This document shows, one piece after another, positions 1-8,455 of a stretch of 64,000 bases of DNA; positions within the stretch are counted from its first letter, which is position 1, and the number at the start of each line of letters is the position of its first letter. The notes below the pieces were generated by a model, which made no database searches, had not been told where the DNA came from, and saw only the letters and a program-made list of their open reading frames with translations. Where the stretch lies: contig JBCBRH010000007.1 of the NCBI GenBank assembly GCA_039819785.1, forward strand, positions 1 through 64,000, read 5' to 3'. This stretch comes from JBCBRD01 sp039819785 (GTDB lineage Bacteria > Pseudomonadota > Alphaproteobacteria > Rhizobiales > Hyphomicrobiaceae). The translations under genes and the position numbers were made by a program.

Positions 1-959
1 CCACCAATCCCGCAGCGCCAGACCGTGTGCCTGGCGGCTCGTCGTCCGGCTCGGTTATGGCCACCGCTGGAGGACTGGTGGACTTTGCGATCGGCACCGA
101 TACAGGCGGGTCCATCCGGCTGCCGGCGGCGTTTTGCGGCGTGTTCGGGTTTCGGCCAACGCATGGGCGCGTGTCACTGGATGGTGCGGTTCCGCTGGCT
201 CCCAGCTTTGATACGTGTGGGTGGTTTGCCCGAGACATGGCGACAATGATCCGCGTTGCCGAGGCGCTCGGGCTGCAATCTCGTCAGGCGGCCACTGAAC
301 TTAAAACACCAAAGAGGTTGGCGACGCCGTCGGATATGTGGGCGCTTGCCGCGCCATCTGTGCGCGACGTGCTCACTCCGATGCGGGCACGCGCGATGAC
401 TGTCTTGGGCGAGGTGAGTGCGGGCGAGGTTGGTATGGGCGAGGCTGGATTCAACGGCGAAGCTGACGACGCACCCCTGAACCCGGATGGGTTCGATGTT
501 TGGCGAGACGTCTTTCGCATTTGTCAGGGGGCGGAGATCTGGGAGGTCCATGGCGCTTGGGTTTCTTCACATACGCCCCGGTTTGGCCCGGGTGTGAGGG
601 AGCGCTTTGAGGCTGCAAGCCAGATCACTTCAGCTGAAGCCAAGGCTGCGCGGGAAAAGCGTGGCTCCATTACCGGCACCTTGGACACAATCCTATCCGA
701 AGGCGTCGTGCTGGCGTTTCCAACCTCGCCGGGGCCAGCCCCCTTGCGTTCAGATACCGACGCGTCCGTTGATGCATTTCGCGCTGATGCGCTTTCCCTT
801 TTGTGCTGCGCAGGGCTGGCCGGACTTCCGCAAATTACCATTCCAGCCGGGACCTTGGACGGCGCGCCCGTTGGGTTTTCGTTGATGGGTGCACGCGGGA
901 CTGATCGTGAGTTGCTAGATCTTGCGGCACTTATGACTGGGGTAACCGGACAGCCATGA
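1..959 (+). CDS. AtzE-family amidase (amidase signature), 5' end missing
   Basis: The reading frame is already open at base 3, so the gene starts upstream of the window. The visible part has the glycine/serine-rich core of the amidase signature family (GGSSSGS near base 30, then the GTDTGGSIRLPA segment), which carries the two serines of the Ser-cisSer-Lys triad; the lysine lies in the missing part. These enzymes hydrolyse amides in the cytosol. The stop overlaps the start of the next gene (ATGA at 956-959). That neighbour is an HpxZ/AtzH-type protein, and this pairing is typical of AtzE/HpxY amidases, which act on carboxybiuret- or oxalurate-like ureido compounds. The family call is firm. 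The substrate is inferred only from the neighbour, and another amidase such as a GatA paralogue cannot be excluded. Confidence 0.85.
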   Translation, partial: TNPAAPDRVPGGSSSGSVMATAGGLVDFAIGTDTGGSIRLPAAFCGVFGFRPTHGRVSLDGAVPLAPSFDTCGWFARDMATMIRVAEALGLQSRQAATELKTPKRLATPSDMWALAAPSVRDVLTPMRARAMTVLGEVSAGEVGMGEAGFNGEADDAPLNPDGFDVWRDVFRICQGAEIWEVHGAWVSSHTPRFGPGVRERFEAASQITSAEAKAAREKRGSITGTLDTILSEGVVLAFPTSPGPAPLRSDTDASVDAFRADALSLLCCAGLAGLPQITIPAGTLDGAPVGFSLMGARGTDRELLDLAALMTGVTGQP

Positions 960-1330
960 AGATCAATGACCCCGAAATCCTTCGCGAAGTCGAGGCGGCG
1001 TTTGCTCGATATGAAGCCGCACTCATTTCCAATGATGTCGCGGTGCTGGACGCGCTGTTTTGGTCTGATGATCGTACCGTCAGGTTCGGTGCCACCGAGA
1101 ACCTTTACGGGCACGCCGAGATCCTCGCCTTTCGGCAAGCACGGCCTTCAAAAAACCTCGATCGCGAACTTCGCAATACCGTGATCACGACCTTCGGCGA
1201 CAACACAGCCTCGGCGACGTCTGAGTTTGTTCGGCCTGGGGAAACGCGCATCGGCCGGCAAAGCCAGACGTGGGTGCGTGTCGAAGGGAATTGGCGGATT
1301 GTTGCCGCGCACGTCTCATGGATGGTCTGA
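956..1330 (+). CDS. hpxZ: HpxZ/AtzH-like small protein (DUF3225, SnoaL-like fold)
   Basis: This 124-residue protein looks like the DUF3225 family (HpxZ, AtzH), small cone-shaped NTF2/SnoaL-like proteins found next to AtzE/HpxY amidases. Visible features are the N-terminal helix around EVEAAFARYEAAL, the DRTVRFG segment, the GRQSQTWVR strand and the terminal WRIVAAHVSWM strand, all typical of the fold. In the cyanuric acid pathway AtzH converts 1-carboxybiuret; in oxalurate breakdown the role of HpxZ is less clear. The ATG overlaps the amidase stop by four bases, so the two are translationally coupled and probably work in one pathway. The length is normal for the family. The gene symbol rests on family resemblance and context; the actual substrate is not known. 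Confidence 0.8.
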   Translation: MKINDPEILREVEAAFARYEAALISNDVAVLDALFWSDDRTVRFGATENLYGHAEILAFRQARPSKNLDRELRNTVITTFGDNTASATSEFVRPGETRIGRQSQTWVRVEGNWRIVAAHVSWMV

Positions 1331-1451
1331 ATTGGATGGACTGGGGGTGTGGCTGAGCCGCCGCTTGGCTTGGTCGAAAACCTCGCGCGTCGGTCGATTG
1401 CCCCATCTGAAACAGGGTGTCACTTTCACTGAAGCGTTTGGGTTGTCTTTT

Positions 1452-1772
1452 ATGACGGTTGTTTTGGTCTATGCGCAAGCTGGCTCTGCTGCGGCCAACG
1501 GCATCGTCGCCACTGCCGGTGGTGTATCTATCGACGGTCTGTCGCCGAGGCCTGATTATGACACCGTTGCGCAGCGGATCACGCATTCGGGTGGCGACTT
1601 CGTGATCACCTTCTCTGGTGAAGGTATCAGCGATGGTCGTGGCACGCACATCGACGGTGTGTCGCTCATTCAGCTAGCTGCTGCGGAAGACATTATCCAA
1701 GCCGAATTCATCTCGGTCGTCTTCCGGGCCGTTGTGCTCTGGGCCAGTCTTCAACCACCTGGCCCGGAGTGA
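1452..1772 (+). pseudogene. Degenerate stretch with a remnant of a secreted-protein domain
   Basis: The 546 bases between hpxZ and eda hold no convincing gene. One open stretch translates into a segment (about 1581-1676, containing GGDFVITFSGEG and GTHIDGVSLI) that resembles the end of the jelly-roll domain seen in DUF642-like or calcium-binding exported proteins, where a 'F.G.G..D..G..IDNVSL' pattern is common. Nothing around it completes such a protein, and no ribosome-binding site is evident. I read it as a leftover from a deleted gene. An imperfect inverted repeat (arms 1737-1747 and 1759-1769, 10 of 11 matching) lies at its end and could be a weak transcription stop, but no T-run follows. 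Confidence 0.3.
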
Positions 1773-1876
1773 CGATGACTTATGCCAAGCCGAGGTGGCC
1801 GGATGTGCGTTGACGGCTGATCCACTCAACGAAGCCTCGGTGGCGGCACTCGTCGGGTCACGGCTGGGCAGGTGGT

Positions 1877-2440
1877 TTACAGATCCAGATCCTGAACCAC
1901 CCAGCTGCCACCGACGCAGAGGACGTTTTTCAGCGCCAGCCATTCATCCGCGGTTTGTTTCGTGATGCCACCTGTCGGGCAGAACAGGCATTGGCCGAAG
2001 GGTCCGCTCAAGGCCTTGAGCGCCGGAATGCCACCGGATGCCACCGCTGGAAAAAACTTGAAGTGGTGCAGGCCAAGATCGAGCCCGCGCATGATATCGC
2101 CCGCGTTGGCGATGCCTGGAAGGAACGGGATGTCCACGTCAATGGCATGCCGGGCAAGGGGAGCCGTCAGGCCGGGTGAGACGATGAACTCAGCGCCTGC
2201 TGCACGTGCGGCGTCCAGTTGTTCTGTGTTGATGACCGTTCCAGCTCCGACAGTCGCGCCATCGACCTGGCGCATCTCACTGATGACATCAAATGCACAG
2301 TCCGTTCGCAGGGTGACTTCCAGAACGGTTAGCCCACCTTTGACAAGCGCCTGTGCGATCGGCTGTGCCTTGGCCACGTCGTCGATAACGAGCACCGGGA
2401 TGATCGGTGCTGTCCGCATCAGTTCTTCGATCGGCTTCAT
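1877..2440 (-). CDS. eda: KDPG aldolase (2-dehydro-3-deoxyphosphogluconate aldolase), short C-terminus
   Basis: Cleaves 2-keto-3-deoxy-6-phosphogluconate to pyruvate and glyceraldehyde-3-phosphate, the last step of the Entner-Doudoroff pathway. The protein shows the class I aldolase marks: LEVTLRT with the catalytic Glu, the Schiff-base lysine in HFKFFPA, CPTGGI and the VGGSW phosphate-binding loop. The ATG at 2440 (MKPIEELM) matches the usual N-terminus; an in-frame codon at 2545 would add an unrelated 35-residue tail and overlap edd. The protein is 187 residues. It stops about nine residues after GGSW, so the final helix of roughly 25 residues seen in E. coli Eda is missing. No other frame downstream restores it. 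It is the last gene of zwf-pgl-edd-eda, 52 bp after edd. All catalytic residues are present, so it may still be active. Confidence 0.9.
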   Translation of the reverse strand: MKPIEELMRTAPIIPVLVIDDVAKAQPIAQALVKGGLTVLEVTLRTDCAFDVISEMRQVDGATVGAGTVINTEQLDAARAAGAEFIVSPGLTAPLARHAIDVDIPFLPGIANAGDIMRGLDLGLHHFKFFPAVASGGIPALKALSGPFGQCLFCPTGGITKQTADEWLALKNVLCVGGSWVVQDLDL

Positions 2441-2492
2441 GGTTTCAATTTGCTTTCGCGTTCGTGTCTGAAGGACCACCCGAGCAGTGAGA

Positions 2493-4319
2493 TTAGAGGC
2501 CGGCCTCAGACAGCATGGCCGAGCCGCCTTTTTCGGCCGGGTCACTATGGCGGCGCATCATGGCAAACAGTTCACGCGCCGTGCCCGAGACAGGCGGCGG
2601 AGGTGAAGCCTGTTCGCGTGCCTGCCACTCGGCGTTATCGACCAGGGCTGTCAGTTCACCTTTCAGGGCGCAGACCCGCACGACGTCGCCGTCGCGAAGC
2701 TTGCCGAGCGGGCCGCCCTTGTAGGCTTCGGGGCTGATGTGAATGACAGATGGGATTTTCCCGCTCGCGCCGGACATACGGCCATCGGTCACAAATGCAA
2801 TTTTATGTCCGCGGTCCTGAAGGACGCCGAGGGGTGATGTCAGCTTGTGGAGTTCGGGCATCCCGTTGGCCGCTGGGCCTTGGAAGCGGACGACGACGAC
2901 GACGTCCCGGTCCAGTTCACCGGCCTTGAAGGCGGACAAGACGTCGTTTTGATCATTGAAAATCTTGGCAGGTGCCTCGATCGTCCAACGGCTTTGATCA
3001 ACGGCGCTGGTTTTCATCGTGGCGCGACCGAGATTGCCGATAAGAAGCTTCATGCCGCCATCGGCCTGAAACGGTATGGAGACCGGCCGCAGCATGGTTT
3101 CGTTGGCGGATGTCTCAGGTGCGTCATCGAAGCGGATGTCGCCGTTATCAAGGACAGGTTGTTTGGCGCCATCGGATAGTCCGCTTCCGTAGACGGTCAA
3201 GATGTCGCCGTGTGCCAATCCGGCGCCGAGCAATTCCTTGATCACGTAGGGCATGCCACCGGCGGCAGTGAAGTCGTTCACGTCGCCCGACCCGTTCGGA
3301 TAGATGCTCGCCATCAAAGGAACTACTGAGGACAAGTCGTCCAGATCATCCCAGTCAATGATAATCCCAGCGCTGCGCGCGATCGCGGGAAGATGGATCA
3401 CGTGGTTGGTTGACCCTCCGGTGGCAAGCAGACCAACGGCAGCATTAACGATGGCTTTTTCATCGACGCAGCGGCCGAGCGGGCGATAATCGTTCGAGCT
3501 ATCGACCCAGCCGATCTGGGTGACCCGGTGAACCGCTGCACGTGTGAGTTCCTGGCGAAGTTTATTGCCGGGATTGACGAAACTGCTGCCTGGCATGTGC
3601 AGCCCCATCATCTCCATCATCATCTGGTTTGAATTGGCCGTGCCATAGAACGTGCACGTTCCAGCGCCGTGGTAGCTTGCGCTTTCGGCCTCCAGCAATT
3701 CCTCGCGGCCGACTTTGCCTTCGGCATACAGCTGGCGGACGCGGACTTTTTCCTTGTTGGCCAGACCGGACGGCATCGGTCCTGCGGGGATCAGGATGGT
3801 GGGCAGATGGCCGAAGCGCAACGCGCCAATGAGCAGGCCGGGAACGATCTTGTCGCAAATGCCCAAAAGGAGCGCGCCTTCGAACATGCCGTGGCTGAGG
3901 GCGACGGCTGAGCTCATGGCGATCACGTCACGGCTGAACAGCGACAACTCCATGCTGTCCTGTCCCTGGGTGACCCCATCGCACATCGCGGGAACACCAC
4001 CGGCCACCTGCGCCGTTGCTCCAGCCTCGCGGGCGAAGACTTTGATCTGGTCAGGATAACGCCCATAGGGCTGATGGGCCGACAGCATATCGTTGTAGGC
4101 GGTCACGATGCCGATGTTCATGGCATGGCCGCTGCGGATTGTCGGCTTGTCGTCACCACTCGCTGCAAAACCATGCGCGAGGTTTCCGCATGACAGCGTA
4201 GGCCGGTTGACACCGGCATCGCGCTGACGGTCGATCAAGTCGAGATAAGCGCGTCTGTTGCCAGCTGAGCGCGAAATAATCCGCTCAGTCACTTTCGCAA
4301 CGGTTGGGTGAAGGCTCAT
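2493..4319 (-). CDS. edd: 6-phosphogluconate dehydratase
   Basis: Dehydrates 6-phosphogluconate to KDPG, the defining step of the Entner-Doudoroff pathway. The 608-residue protein belongs to the IlvD/Edd family and has its normal length. It shows SCGNLAHGFAA near the start, VPAMCDGVTQGQDSMELSLFSRDVIA, the GTCTFYGTANSNQMMME stretch and TDGRMSGASGKIP near the end. The cysteines in these motifs are the expected ligands of the [4Fe-4S] cluster. The start is taken at 4319 (MSLHPTVAKV) because it overlaps the pgl stop in an ATGA and matches the N-terminus of E. coli Edd; an ATG at 4349 would add ten residues. It is the third gene of the zwf-pgl-edd-eda unit, coupled to pgl. Confidence 0.97.
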   Translation of the reverse strand: MSLHPTVAKVTERIISRSAGNRRAYLDLIDRQRDAGVNRPTLSCGNLAHGFAASGDDKPTIRSGHAMNIGIVTAYNDMLSAHQPYGRYPDQIKVFAREAGATAQVAGGVPAMCDGVTQGQDSMELSLFSRDVIAMSSAVALSHGMFEGALLLGICDKIVPGLLIGALRFGHLPTILIPAGPMPSGLANKEKVRVRQLYAEGKVGREELLEAESASYHGAGTCTFYGTANSNQMMMEMMGLHMPGSSFVNPGNKLRQELTRAAVHRVTQIGWVDSSNDYRPLGRCVDEKAIVNAAVGLLATGGSTNHVIHLPAIARSAGIIIDWDDLDDLSSVVPLMASIYPNGSGDVNDFTAAGGMPYVIKELLGAGLAHGDILTVYGSGLSDGAKQPVLDNGDIRFDDAPETSANETMLRPVSIPFQADGGMKLLIGNLGRATMKTSAVDQSRWTIEAPAKIFNDQNDVLSAFKAGELDRDVVVVVRFQGPAANGMPELHKLTSPLGVLQDRGHKIAFVTDGRMSGASGKIPSVIHISPEAYKGGPLGKLRDGDVVRVCALKGELTALVDNAEWQAREQASPPPPVSGTARELFAMMRRHSDPAEKGGSAMLSEAGL

Positions 4320-4951
4320 GACCGGCTCCAGAAAATGGTTATCGGACAACGGGCTGCAGCAAATAGACGGGATATCGGCAGATCGTGCGCGCCTGCGATG
4401 GCTTCGTCGAGGACACGTTTTTTTTCCGCACCCTTGACGACCAACACGATCTCTTTTGCGTTGATCAGCGCGGCCATGTTGAGGGAAACGCGCTCAAATG
4501 GAGCCTCCGGCGGCAAAGGCTCTGGCGTCGTATTGATGACGGCAGGCTCACCTGCAGCGGTCGGGTCAATGTTGGGAAAGAGTGACGCGATATGTCCATC
4601 CGTTCCCATGCCCAACCAGACCATATCGAATGTCGGTGGCATCATGCCAACTTCAAGTCTGTGGATGTGGGCTGCGCTGTCTTTGAAGGCGGCCAACAGC
4701 TTGCCCTGGTTGCTGGCTGGATGATCTTCTGGAACCATCCGGTCATCGGTTAGAACAAGCGAGACGGTGTTCCAGGGCAGGGGCCGCTTGGAAAGGTTTT
4801 CAAAGATCGGCAGAGGTGTATTGCCGCCTGGCACGGCAAACCACTGATCTGTGTTCGCCATGATTTTTGCTGCGATGTGGTCGGCCACCGCATGGGCGTC
4901 TGCTTTTGCGGCCCAGGTCACGATGGCTGGGCTTCGCCCGGTGTTACTCAT
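4316..4951 (-). CDS. pgl: 6-phosphogluconolactonase (DevB type)
   Basis: Hydrolyses 6-phosphogluconolactone to 6-phosphogluconate in the cytosol, between Zwf and Edd. The 211-residue protein belongs to the DevB/NagB-like family: AVPGGNTPLPIFENL (phosphate-binding loop), LTDDRMVPEDHPASNQG (usually the D-E/D-R stretch) and WLGMGTDGHIASLFP (family signature with Gly-x-Gly-x-Asp-Gly-His). The length is slightly below the usual 230 residues but all blocks are present. It overlaps the zwf stop by eight bases and the edd start by four, so zwf, pgl and edd form one tightly coupled transcript. Confidence 0.95.
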   Translation of the reverse strand: MSNTGRSPAIVTWAAKADAHAVADHIAAKIMANTDQWFAVPGGNTPLPIFENLSKRPLPWNTVSLVLTDDRMVPEDHPASNQGKLLAAFKDSAAHIHRLEVGMMPPTFDMVWLGMGTDGHIASLFPNIDPTAAGEPAVINTTPEPLPPEAPFERVSLNMAALINAKEIVLVVKGAEKKRVLDEAIAGAHDLPISRLFAAARCPITIFWSRS

Positions 4952-6416
4952 TCCAGCTTACCCCGTCACGTTCCGTCAATGCGATTGCCGCTGAGGGACC
5001 CCAGCTGCCCGCCCCATAGCTTTTCGGTATATTGTCCTGCGTGGTTTTGGTGTCGGCCCAGACATGACGAATGGCATCAATCCAGCGCCATTGCGCTTCG
5101 ACCTCGTCCCGGCGCACAAACAACGTGGGATCACCATCGATCAGGTCCAGGAGCAAGCGCTCATAGGCGATCCGTTTTCTGGCTTTTGAGAATGCCTGTG
5201 TCAGGGAGAGATCAAGTGGAACCTCGCGGAGCACCACGCCGTCGCGGTCCAGTCCGGGCTCTTTCGCCATCACCTGCAACCGCACATATTCTTCAGGCTG
5301 AAGGCGGATCACGAGGCGGTTGGCGTTCAGCTTGCCGCCGCGTTCGGCGAAGATGTTGTGCGGCACACACTTAAAATGAATGACGATTTCACTGCGGCGC
5401 TCGGGTAGCCGCTTTCCGGTGCGCAAGTAGAACGGGACACCCTGCCAGCGCCAGTTTTCGACATGGGCTTTGATGGCGACAAACGTCTCGGTGTCTGAAG
5501 GTTCGCCGAGATCTTCGACGTAACTCTTGACGGCTTCGCCTTTGACCGCGCCCTCGGAATATTGGCCGCGCACCATTTCCTGCGATTGAACCGGGCGGAG
5601 TGAGCGGAGCACCTTCACCTTTTCGTCGCGGATGGATGTGGCGTCAAAATCTGCAGGCGGTTCCATTGCCGTCAGTGCCAGCAATTGCAGCATATGGTTT
5701 TGGACCATGTCGCGAAGGGCACCGGCTTCGTCATAAAAAGCGTGGCGTCCTTCCAGTCCTACGGTTTCTGAGACCGTAATCTCGATGTGGTCGATCCCGC
5801 CGGAGTTCCACAGCGGTTCGAACATCATATTGGCAAAGCGCAGAGCCATCAGGTTTTGAACCGTTTCCTTGCCAAGATAATGATCGATACGAAAGATCTG
5901 TTCCTCGGTGAAGGCCCTTGCGACGGCATCATTGATGGCATTTGACGATGCCAGATCACTGCCAAGAGGTTTTTCCAAGCCGATGCGGACATTGTCGCCC
6001 GTCAAACCGGCAGACTGCAGACCGGCGATTGTCGCTTCAAACAAAGACGGGGCCGTGGACAGAAATATCGACAAGCCGCCCGAGATGTCGCCGAGCTTTT
6101 TGGACAACACATCAAAGCCGGTCTCGGTGGACGCATCAAGCGACTGGTAGGAGAGGCGCTCCAGGAACGACTGCAGTTTTTCCTCACCCTTGCGATCTTC
6201 GGGCAGATATTCGGCTAAGGCATCCTTGGCCAATTCGCGATACTTGCGATCAGTCATGGCACTGCGCGCCGATCCGACAATCCGCAAGTCTGGCGCGATC
6301 AGGCCATCTTCGTGCAGGGCAAAAAGCGACGGCAATAGCATCCGTTTCGCCAAGTCTCCCGTTGCGCCGAACAGCAACAAGGCGTTTGAGGCGTTGGTGC
6401 CCTTGTCGATCTTCAT
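4944..6416 (-). CDS. zwf: Glucose-6-phosphate 1-dehydrogenase
   Basis: Oxidises glucose-6-phosphate to 6-phosphogluconolactone with reduction of NADP+ (or NAD+), feeding both the Entner-Doudoroff and pentose phosphate routes. The 490-residue length is standard. Visible marks are the nucleotide-binding loop LLFGATGDLAKRMLLPSL near the N-terminus, GLEKPLGSDLASS and the active-site signature RIDHYLGKETVQN around residue 180, then YLRTGKRLPER. It is the first gene of zwf-pgl-edd-eda, so the promoter of the whole unit should lie between 6417 and the divergent glpD gene. The ATG at 6416 is chosen because the protein then starts 12 residues before the Rossmann loop, as in other Zwf proteins. Confidence 0.97.
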   Translation of the reverse strand: MKIDKGTNASNALLLFGATGDLAKRMLLPSLFALHEDGLIAPDLRIVGSARSAMTDRKYRELAKDALAEYLPEDRKGEEKLQSFLERLSYQSLDASTETGFDVLSKKLGDISGGLSIFLSTAPSLFEATIAGLQSAGLTGDNVRIGLEKPLGSDLASSNAINDAVARAFTEEQIFRIDHYLGKETVQNLMALRFANMMFEPLWNSGGIDHIEITVSETVGLEGRHAFYDEAGALRDMVQNHMLQLLALTAMEPPADFDATSIRDEKVKVLRSLRPVQSQEMVRGQYSEGAVKGEAVKSYVEDLGEPSDTETFVAIKAHVENWRWQGVPFYLRTGKRLPERRSEIVIHFKCVPHNIFAERGGKLNANRLVIRLQPEEYVRLQVMAKEPGLDRDGVVLREVPLDLSLTQAFSKARKRIAYERLLLDLIDGDPTLFVRRDEVEAQWRWIDAIRHVWADTKTTQDNIPKSYGAGSWGPSAAIALTERDGVSWNE

Positions 6417-6812
6417 GTCAAGTCTGGTCCCTGCGTCTTCGATCTTCGGTTGTTGTTTGTCCAGGCGCGAACGGAGTTTGGTGTGATTTCCATCGAATGT
6501 GGCCCGCGCAGCTATGTCATACGCATGTTGACCATCATGGTACCTACATTTCCCGAGGTCTAAGTCATGCAGGCTTCACAACCTGTCTGGCAAGGGGGCC
6601 TTGCACTTTCTCATGGATGCAGGCTTACGAGGTTGTCGGCACACCGCTTATGAACCCGGCGTGATGCGCTTCAACAACAGGCTGGGTTCAGCTTGAACAC
6701 GTTATCAGCGATCAACGTGCGTCATTCCGCTGGGGTTCCTTGCAGATCGGTGATGATGCGGTAACGTGGCTTACACCATTGGGAACGAGGAACGATCGGA
6801 ACACATTCACTT
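6417..6812. promoter_or_regulatory. Divergent promoter region between zwf and glpD
   Basis: These 396 bases hold no gene and must carry the promoters for zwf (leftward) and glpD (rightward). I see an 11-base palindrome ACCATCATGGT at 6531-6541, about 115 bp upstream of zwf, and a perfect 7-bp inverted repeat with a wide gap (TGAACCC at 6651-6657, GGGTTCA at 6684-6690), about 120 bp upstream of glpD. Either could be an operator. I cannot assign a regulator, and I see no clean -35/-10 pair on either strand. Coordinated control of glucose-6-phosphate oxidation and glycerol-3-phosphate oxidation from this spacer is possible but inferred. Confidence 0.4.
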
Positions 6813-8330
6813 ATGACGTCATCGACGGAACCATATGATCTTGCCGTCATCGGTGGCGGGATCAACGGCTGCGGAATTGCGCGCGACGCGGCGGGCCGGG
6901 GGTTGAAGGTCTTGCTTTGTGAGCAGTCCGATCTGGCTTCGGGAACGTCATCGGCATCGACGAAGCTGATCCACGGCGGCCTTCGATATCTGGAACACTA
7001 CGAATTCAGGCTCGTACAGGAATCTTTGTCTGAACGGGAGCGACTGTGGGCACTGGCGCCACACATCGTTTGGCCGATGCGCTTTGTGCTGCCTCACAAT
7101 GAAGAGCTTAGACCCGCCTGGCTTATTCGCCTGGGATTGTTTCTCTACGACCATATCGGTGGCCGGAAACTGCTGCCTGGTTCGCATATGGTCGATTTGA
7201 CAAAGGACGTGGCTGGAGACGTTCTTCGCGATGATTTTCGCCGGGGATTTGAATATTCGGATTGCTGGGTGGAAGATTCCCGAATGGTGGTCTTGAACGC
7301 CATGGATGCGGCTGAACGCGGTGCCGATGTGCGGGTCAGAACCGGGGTCACGTCGGTTTCGCGACAAGACAAATCCTGGAGGCTGACCCTCACCAACCAC
7401 GAGACCGGACAGACGGAAACGGCAGACGCCAAGGTGATCGTGAACGCGGCAGGTCCCTGGGTGGCCCAGGTTGCGCAAAGCAGCATTGGCATGAACTCAA
7501 AGTCCGATATCCGGCTTGTCAAAGGCAGCCATATCGTCGTGCCGAAAATTTTCGATCATGAGCGTTCGTATATTTTTCAAAACGCCGACAAGCGCATCAT
7601 TTTTGCCATTCCCTACCAAACCAATTTCACATTAATCGGGACGACTGATGTGGAGGTCGATGATCTGGCGGATGGCAAAAAGATTTCGAACGGTGAAATT
7701 GATTATCTGTGTGACGCCGCCAGTGAATATTTCAAGAAACCAATTCAACCCGCCGATGTGGTTTGGACCTACGCCGGCGTGAGGCCGCTTTACGATGATG
7801 GTGGCGGGGATGCCCAGCAGGTCACACGCGACTTCGTTCTGGAACGTCACGGGCCGTCCGATGGTCCAGCACTCTTAAATGTGTTTGGCGGGAAATTGAC
7901 GACATATCGCAGGCTCGCTGAAGATGTACTTGAAAAGCTTGACGACTGCTTCCCCGAAGCGGGCAAGCCCTGGACCGATAGCGCCGCGCTGCCTGGTGGC
8001 GACTTCCCAACGCAGGGCTTTGAAAACCTTTGTGAGACCTATTACGCGTCATACCCATGGGCACCTGAGACTCTTTTACACCGGCTGACAAGGGCCTATG
8101 GAACATGCGTCAGTGACATCCTGGATGGCGCAAGCTCAATGGATGATCTGGGACAGCATTTCGGGCACGATCTTTATGAACGCGAAATCGAATACCTGAA
8201 GCAAAAAGAGTGGGCGAGGACGGCTGAAGATGTCCTCTGGCGCCGCAGTAAGCTCGGGCTATTTCTTACGCCCGATGAACAGACTACACTTACGGACTGG
8301 ATGAAAGCCAAACACGTTGAGCCGGTTTAG
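6813..8330 (+). CDS. glpD: Aerobic glycerol-3-phosphate dehydrogenase (FAD-dependent)
   Basis: Oxidises sn-glycerol-3-phosphate to dihydroxyacetone phosphate at the inner membrane and passes electrons to the quinone pool. The 505-residue length fits GlpD. The FAD-binding Rossmann motif is at the start (AVIGGGINGCGIARDAAGRG), followed by the GlpD signature SGTSSASTKLIHGGLRYLE around residues 45-62, and GTTDVEVDD and FGGKLTTYRRLAED in the second half. An AGGAACGATCGGAA stretch lies just before the ATG. glpK follows after 125 bp, so the pair forms a glycerol-use unit. In this window it can also burn glycerol released from glucosylglycerol, and it opposes GpsA encoded at 24-25 kb. Confidence 0.97.
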   Translation: MTSSTEPYDLAVIGGGINGCGIARDAAGRGLKVLLCEQSDLASGTSSASTKLIHGGLRYLEHYEFRLVQESLSERERLWALAPHIVWPMRFVLPHNEELRPAWLIRLGLFLYDHIGGRKLLPGSHMVDLTKDVAGDVLRDDFRRGFEYSDCWVEDSRMVVLNAMDAAERGADVRVRTGVTSVSRQDKSWRLTLTNHETGQTETADAKVIVNAAGPWVAQVAQSSIGMNSKSDIRLVKGSHIVVPKIFDHERSYIFQNADKRIIFAIPYQTNFTLIGTTDVEVDDLADGKKISNGEIDYLCDAASEYFKKPIQPADVVWTYAGVRPLYDDGGGDAQQVTRDFVLERHGPSDGPALLNVFGGKLTTYRRLAEDVLEKLDDCFPEAGKPWTDSAALPGGDFPTQGFENLCETYYASYPWAPETLLHRLTRAYGTCVSDILDGASSMDDLGQHFGHDLYEREIEYLKQKEWARTAEDVLWRRSKLGLFLTPDEQTTLTDWMKAKHVEPV

Positions 8331-8455
8331 TCCCATTGGCAGGTCACCGGTTTTCGTCTTCGAGTTGGTTGTGGCCTTACAACGGCTGCATCAAGGCATG
8401 GACAGTTGCGGGTCTGCACTGACAGAATAATAAGAAAACTGGGAAGACACCATCC

